The translations under genes were made by a program, and so were the position numbers. Shown piece by piece: positions 60,454-64,000 of a stretch of DNA of 64,000 bases. Source of the stretch: Helicobacter sp. 11S02629-2 (GTDB lineage: Bacteria > Campylobacterota > Campylobacteria > Campylobacterales > Helicobacteraceae); assembly GCF_002272875.1 (NCBI RefSeq), contig NZ_MLAN01000002.1, positions 228,419-292,418 on the forward strand, given 5' to 3'. The notes beneath the pieces were generated by a model. It worked only from the letters and a program-made list of their open reading frames with translations, was not told where the DNA came from and did no database searches. Positions within the stretch are counted from its first letter, which is position 1. The number at the start of each line of letters is the position of its first letter.

Positions 60454-61137
60454 ATGAGAAAATATATAGGAATAATTAAGATTGTAAGCCTTGCTATGTT
60501 AACCCCTTTAGTTTTGGCGGGTTGCTACTTCTTTGGAGTACAGGGTAGTTTTAGGGCTAATAACTACCAGATAGAAAAGATAGTTATTGATAATGAGACT
60601 TATCTCTCGCCCCAAGAGCTAGCAAAAGAAGCCAAGCTTAGGCTAGCAGATAAGCAAAATATAGCCTTGCAAGATAGCACAACTCACCAAAATGCCACTC
60701 AAAGCACGCAAGCAGCTAGTGCAAACAAAAACGCCATTGACAATGCAGCACAAAGTGAGTTTGAAAAGCTTCAGCTTAGAGCCCAAGAAGAAAATGCACA
60801 AGCTAGCGGACAAGTAGTCCCAGCCACTAAGCCAACAAGTGATAAAAACCTAGCACAGATAATCCTCAAAGCGACATTTTCTCTAAACAGAGCAGAAAAT
60901 ATCTTGCATGGAAGCACAGGGTGTAATGAGTACACTGGACGCTATGCGTGGCAAGATTCTGGTCGTATAGTAATCTCTGGCATTGCTAGTACAAGAAAGA
61001 TCTGCTTCCCTCACGAAGTTCAAGACTTTGAAAGCAACCTCATCCAGTACATGGATGGAATCTACACAGTAAAAGTCCTAGAAAAAGGTAAGGGCTATAT
61101 CTTAGATAATGGACGCTTACAAATCTATCTTAAATAG
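60454..61137 (+). CDS. META-domain lipoprotein
   Basis: 227 aa from the ATG at 60454 (a TTG 3 bases earlier is in frame). Lipobox 'PLVLAGC' with Cys24. A low-complexity Gln/Ala/Asn-rich spacer (about 70-125) precedes a C-terminal META/HslJ domain: 'ILHGSTGCNEYTGRYAWQDSGRIVISGIASTRKIC'. Two Cys in this domain probably form a disulfide. META domains occur in envelope stress and resistance proteins, but their function is not settled. It is followed 8 bp later by the YigZ-type gene. Confidence 0.8.
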   Translation: MRKYIGIIKIVSLAMLTPLVLAGCYFFGVQGSFRANNYQIEKIVIDNETYLSPQELAKEAKLRLADKQNIALQDSTTHQNATQSTQAASANKNAIDNAAQSEFEKLQLRAQEENAQASGQVVPATKPTSDKNLAQIILKATFSLNRAENILHGSTGCNEYTGRYAWQDSGRIVISGIASTRKICFPHEVQDFESNLIQYMDGIYTVKVLEKGKGYILDNGRLQIYLK

Positions 61138-61145
61138 TAGCCTTT

Positions 61146-61742
61146 ATGAATACGCTTGAGTTTGAGCTAGATTCTTTTAAGCCTAACTTTTATGAAAGCA
61201 CGCTTGAGGTTAAAGGATCAAAGTTTATAAGCCTTATTTATCCTCTAAAACATCTTGATGAAGTTAAAAAGCTAAGTTTAGAGCTAAAAGCAAGCCATAA
61301 AAAAGCAAGCCATGTGGTGAATGCTTTTAGATTCTATGACACTCACTTAGTTGAAGGAAGTAGTGATGACTTAGAGCCTAAAGGCAGCGCAGGAGAGCCT
61401 ATGCTTACGGTTTTAAGAGGCAAAGACTTGGTTAATGTAGTGGCATTTTGTGTTAGATACTTTGGAGGGACTAAGCTAGGGGTTGGAGGGCTAGTAAGGG
61501 CATATAGTGCTAGTTTAAATGAGAATCTTTTAGCACTTAAAGTATCAAAGTTTGAGCCCTTAACTACTAGCCAACTAAGCATACATATAAGCTACTTTAA
61601 TAAAGTCTCCCATCTTCTAAGCAAGCATCAAGTAGCCTTTGAAAGTAGTTTTATGGGTGATAATGTAGACTTGACCCTAAAAGCCCCAGTGCTAAATATA
61701 GAATCTTTTTTGCAAGAGTATAAGGCTTTTATGGGGCTATAA
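61146..61742 (+). CDS. IMPACT/YigZ-family protein
   Basis: 198 aa. 'KGSKFISLIYPLKHLDEVKKL', 'ASHVVNAFRF', 'SSDDLEPKGSAGEPMLTVLRGKDLVNVVAFCVRYFGGTKLGVGGLVRAYS' is the conserved N-terminal domain of the UPF0029/YigZ family, followed by a shorter C-terminal ferredoxin-like domain. The eukaryotic IMPACT members act in translation control; the bacterial role is not known to me. Confidence 0.9.
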   Translation: MNTLEFELDSFKPNFYESTLEVKGSKFISLIYPLKHLDEVKKLSLELKASHKKASHVVNAFRFYDTHLVEGSSDDLEPKGSAGEPMLTVLRGKDLVNVVAFCVRYFGGTKLGVGGLVRAYSASLNENLLALKVSKFEPLTTSQLSIHISYFNKVSHLLSKHQVAFESSFMGDNVDLTLKAPVLNIESFLQEYKAFMGL

Positions 61743-62227
61743 AGATTATTTTTATAGGCAAGACTAACTACTTTTATCTAACTTTTTAGTAGTGGTGCCT
61801 TCTTTTTTTGATGGGGAAGAAGGGGATACATCTTGTCTTTATCTTTATCTTTCCTCTTTCATGATGTTTTAGAGCTTTTTATCTTTCCTCCTCTTTATGA
61901 TGCTTTAGAAGCTAGGGGGTGGGTGAAAAAAGAAATGATTTCTATATCATGTGCTAGGAGTATGAAAGCACAACGTGGCGTAGCAAGCACTTAAAAAACT
62001 TTTTTAGTTTTTGCAAGACCTAGTTTTTCTTAGTTTTAGATTCTAAGAGTGTTCTTAAAAACTTAGTGTTTTTATAGGTTGGTTTATGATTACTTATCTA
62101 TGATGATGTGTCTATTAAAACTGCTATTAATATCTAATATTTCAAAATGCAAAATATCAACTTATCTTGATTTATATTAACTTTTTTTGTATCTTAGTAA
62201 AGCTTGATGAAATTATGGGAGATTATT
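61743..62227. repeat. Intergenic region with imperfect tandem repeat
   Basis: 485 bp before gltS. It contains two imperfect copies of a pyrimidine-rich segment, 61844-61875 and 61878-61912 (both TTTATCTTTCCT...ATGATG.TTTAGA.GC), and an upstream G-rich patch near 61812-61826. One AGATTCTA word near 62039. The gltS promoter must lie toward 62200. No gene identified. Confidence 0.5.
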
Positions 62228-63442
62228 ATGATGCACGTAGAAGTGGGGATGTTTCAGACTTTAGCTGTGGCAGTTTTAGCTATATATTTTGGTGACTTTT
62301 TACTTAAAAAAGTTAGCCTTTTTAGACGCTACTGTATACCCTCACCAGTTATAGGAGGAACCATCCTTGCTATCATTACCACCATACTTTTTAGCACTAA
62401 CCTTTTAAGCTTTAAGTTTGACTACACAGTGATGAATACTTTCTTTTATAATGTTTTTTTTGCAGCAACTGGACTAGCAGCAAGCCTTAGTTTTCTTAAA
62501 AAAGGTGGTAAGTTAATCATCATCTTTTTAATCCTAGCCGCCCTCTTAGCCTTTTTGCAAAATACCTTAGCCCTAGGCATTGGAAGCATTATGGGGATGA
62601 ATCCACTAGTTGCTTTAATGGCAGGCTCAGTGCCTCTAACTGGAGGGCATGGAAACGCCGCTAGCTTTGGTCCACTAGCAGAAAGCATGGGGGGAAGTGG
62701 GGCTTTAGAAGTGGCTATAGCTGCAGCTACTTTTGGACTTATAGCAGGCTGTATCATGGGTGGCCCTTTGGGTAATAGACTGATACAAAAGTATGGGTTA
62801 AATCCAACTTCTACAAAGGTCGCACAAGATGGCGGAACGACTAATACTATAAAGGCTTTAGTTAGTAGCAAGCGTGCGCATAATGCAGTTTTTATCTTAC
62901 TTCTAGCTTGTGGTATAGGGCAGTGTCTTTTTTACCTAAGTAAGTTTTTACTACCTAGTGTGCATCTACCTATACATGTCATGTCTATGTTTGGTGGAAT
63001 CATCCTAAGATTTATTATTGATTCAAGGAAGAAAAACCAAGATGAGCTTTATCAAAGTATAGACATAGTAGGCGGTATCTCGCTTTCTATCTTTGTCTCA
63101 CTTTCAATAGTCACTATGAAGCTTTGGCAGTTAGCAGAGCTTGCCTTACCACTAATTACTATCTTAGTACTTCAGCTTATTTTATGTTGGATGTTTTGTT
63201 ACTATGTTACTTTTAGGCTTTGTGGTAAAAACTATGATGCAGCAGTTATAGCAGTAGGGCACTCTGGCTTTGGACTTGGGGCAGTGCCTGTATCTATGGC
63301 TACTATGAGTGCAGTTTGTACGCGTTATCACTACTCACATATGGCGTTTTTTATAGTGCCTTTTATCGGTGGTTTTATTAGTAATATAACTAATGCAGTC
63401 ATAATCACAGGCTTTTTAAACGTCGCAAAAAGCATGCTTTAG
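62228..63442 (+). CDS. gltS: Sodium/glutamate symporter
   Basis: 404 aa from the ATG at 62228, which has GGGAG 6 bases upstream; earlier in-frame ATG/TTG codons lack this. Ten or more membrane helices, 'RYCIPSPVIGGTILAI', 'AGSVPLTGGHGNAASFGPLAE' and 'VAIGHSGFGLGAVPVSMATM'-like repeat (here VGHSGFGLGAVPVSMATM) are GltS signatures: two inverted re-entrant loops. It imports glutamate with sodium. Confidence 0.94.
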   Translation: MMHVEVGMFQTLAVAVLAIYFGDFLLKKVSLFRRYCIPSPVIGGTILAIITTILFSTNLLSFKFDYTVMNTFFYNVFFAATGLAASLSFLKKGGKLIIIFLILAALLAFLQNTLALGIGSIMGMNPLVALMAGSVPLTGGHGNAASFGPLAESMGGSGALEVAIAAATFGLIAGCIMGGPLGNRLIQKYGLNPTSTKVAQDGGTTNTIKALVSSKRAHNAVFILLLACGIGQCLFYLSKFLLPSVHLPIHVMSMFGGIILRFIIDSRKKNQDELYQSIDIVGGISLSIFVSLSIVTMKLWQLAELALPLITILVLQLILCWMFCYYVTFRLCGKNYDAAVIAVGHSGFGLGAVPVSMATMSAVCTRYHYSHMAFFIVPFIGGFISNITNAVIITGFLNVAKSML

Positions 63443-63576
63443 GCACCCTCAGGAGATATATTTGGGGAAAGCTTTGAGATTGTGTATAGGTTGCTGTAAG
63501 TGAAAATATTTTATAAAAATGTTCTATATAGTAACATAAATTATCAATAAGTATGCATATAAAAGAAACAGGTCAT

Positions 63577-63822
63577 ACCACACAATTACTATTGTGTGGT
63601 GTAAACATTATTGTCTAATCAATTGAAATTATAACATAACAGAAAAGCATTCAATGTGAAATTAAATTATGTAACTAAAAGTAAAAATAGTTCTTACATC
63701 TCCAAAAAATATATAACTTATATACCCATTTAATCACTATTTTTATAAATACCACGCATATACTTAAAAAGTCTCTCTTAAAAAATTATTGTTTTACACC
63801 ACACAATAGTAATTATGTGGTG
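63577..63822. mobile_element. Hairpin-ended 246-bp element, possible non-autonomous mobile unit
   Basis: Left end 63577-63600: ACCACACAAT, loop TACT, ATTGTGTGGT. Right end 63797-63822: the same hairpin with one mismatch and an 11-bp stem, in the opposite orientation, so the flanking TGTAAAC and GTTTTACA also mirror each other. The 196 bp between are AT-rich and noncoding. It lies just upstream of a nucleotidyltransferase gene, so a regulatory role is also possible. No transposase is visible. Confidence 0.4.
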
Positions 63823-63873
63823 TTGTGAATTGCAATTAAAAGTGAGAAGTTTTATGAAGGGTATGTTTTGGTT

Positions 63874-64000
63874 ATGCAAAAACTAATCATCCAAGCAGGG
63901 GGTCGTGGCACAAGGCTAGAAGGTCTGACTAGAAATAAACCTAAGTGCTTAGTCCCAGTAGACAACCTCCCTATAATCTTTCATATCTTTAAACATTTTC
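63874..64000 (+). CDS. Start of a sugar-nucleotide nucleotidyltransferase (truncated by window edge)
   Basis: An ATG at 63874 opens a frame continuing past the window: 'MQKLIIQAGGRGTRLEGLTR', then 'NKPKCLVPVDNLPIIFHIF'. The GGxGTRL loop followed by KP.CLVPV is the NTP-binding signature of sugar nucleotidyltransferases (GlmU N-terminal / RfbA / GalU type). It probably supplies activated sugar for a surface glycan. Earlier ATGs in the region close at a stop within 11 codons. Confidence 0.82.
   Translation, partial: MQKLIIQAGGRGTRLEGLTRNKPKCLVPVDNLPIIFHIFKHF

Overview
The window looks like a chromosomal segment of a Helicobacter-type Campylobacterota (epsilonproteobacterium). The evidence is the AT-rich composition, the class II DAHP synthase, cytochrome c553, the Hop/Hor-like outer membrane proteins, and gene orders I recall from Helicobacter pylori: NifU-like / small hypothetical / murE; 6S RNA candidate / purD / RDD protein / lptD; and ysxC / small membrane protein / mrdA. 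I could not run any search, so family names rest on motifs I can read. Most of the window is housekeeping. The accessory interest lies in surface-structure genes and in sequence-level signals.

Layout. 1-2975 (minus): 3'-truncated Tad/Flp pilus operon in the order flp, cpaA, cpaB, cpaC, cpaE/tadZ (partial). 3189-7124 (plus): pyrB, a lipoprotein, a NifU-like protein, a small hypothetical gene and murE. 7196-9430: a complete polar amino-acid ABC importer. 9484-11498: the first of two glycosyltransferase genes carrying a tetranucleotide repeat. 11634-16786 (minus): an outer membrane protein, fliK as two overlapping frames, a DUF4105/Lnb-like protein with a beta-barrel tail, and a lipoprotein. Homopolymer tracts lie upstream of the first and the last of these. 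17146-17230: tRNA-Leu(UAG). 17425-21305 (plus): napD, polA, gtrA-like and a small membrane protein. 21488-24836 (minus): an LpdD-like protein, cheY, hisA, alr and cytochrome c553. 25119-28825 (plus): lysA, pheA and DAHP synthase. 28944-32699 (minus): an adhesin-like outer membrane protein and transketolase. 33022-44471 (plus): acs, a 6S RNA candidate, purD, RDD, lptD, secA, a nitronate monooxygenase-like enzyme, rplU and rpmA. 44659-53797 (plus): hxlR, a phosphohexomutase, ubiD, aroA, ispH, ysxC, a small membrane protein and mrdA. 53837-55875: the second glycosyltransferase copy. 56128-63442 (plus): pgk, corA, argG, a META-domain lipoprotein, an IMPACT/YigZ protein and gltS, with a RepG-like minus-strand sRNA candidate at about 60126-60210. 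63577-63822: a hairpin-ended element. 63874-64000: start of a nucleotidyltransferase gene.

Three observations stand out. (1) Two glycosyltransferase genes 44 kb apart share an exactly identical 1,476-bp 5' block but have different 3' ends. Each has nine GCCA repeats that put the two halves out of frame, so both read as OFF. The repeat lies inside an unusual insertion of about 240 residues that splits the catalytic GT-A fold. (2) The heptamer RGAATCT (R = A or G) occurs on both strands far more often than composition predicts. It sits in all codon frames and forms inverted pairs downstream of genes, the pattern expected of a DNA-uptake-type word. I know of none described for this group. (3) A predicted minus-strand sRNA of about 85 nt has a C/U-rich terminator loop like that of H. 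pylori RepG, in a different neighbourhood.

How the genes fit together. The Tad locus, the two outer membrane proteins, the switchable glycosyltransferases, lptD and the lipoproteins with homopolymer promoters all act at the cell surface and mostly carry variability signals. The metabolic genes supply aromatic amino acids (DAHP synthase, aroA, pheA), lysine and peptidoglycan (lysA, murE, alr, mrdA) and probably menaquinone (ubiD with its candidate flavin chaperone).
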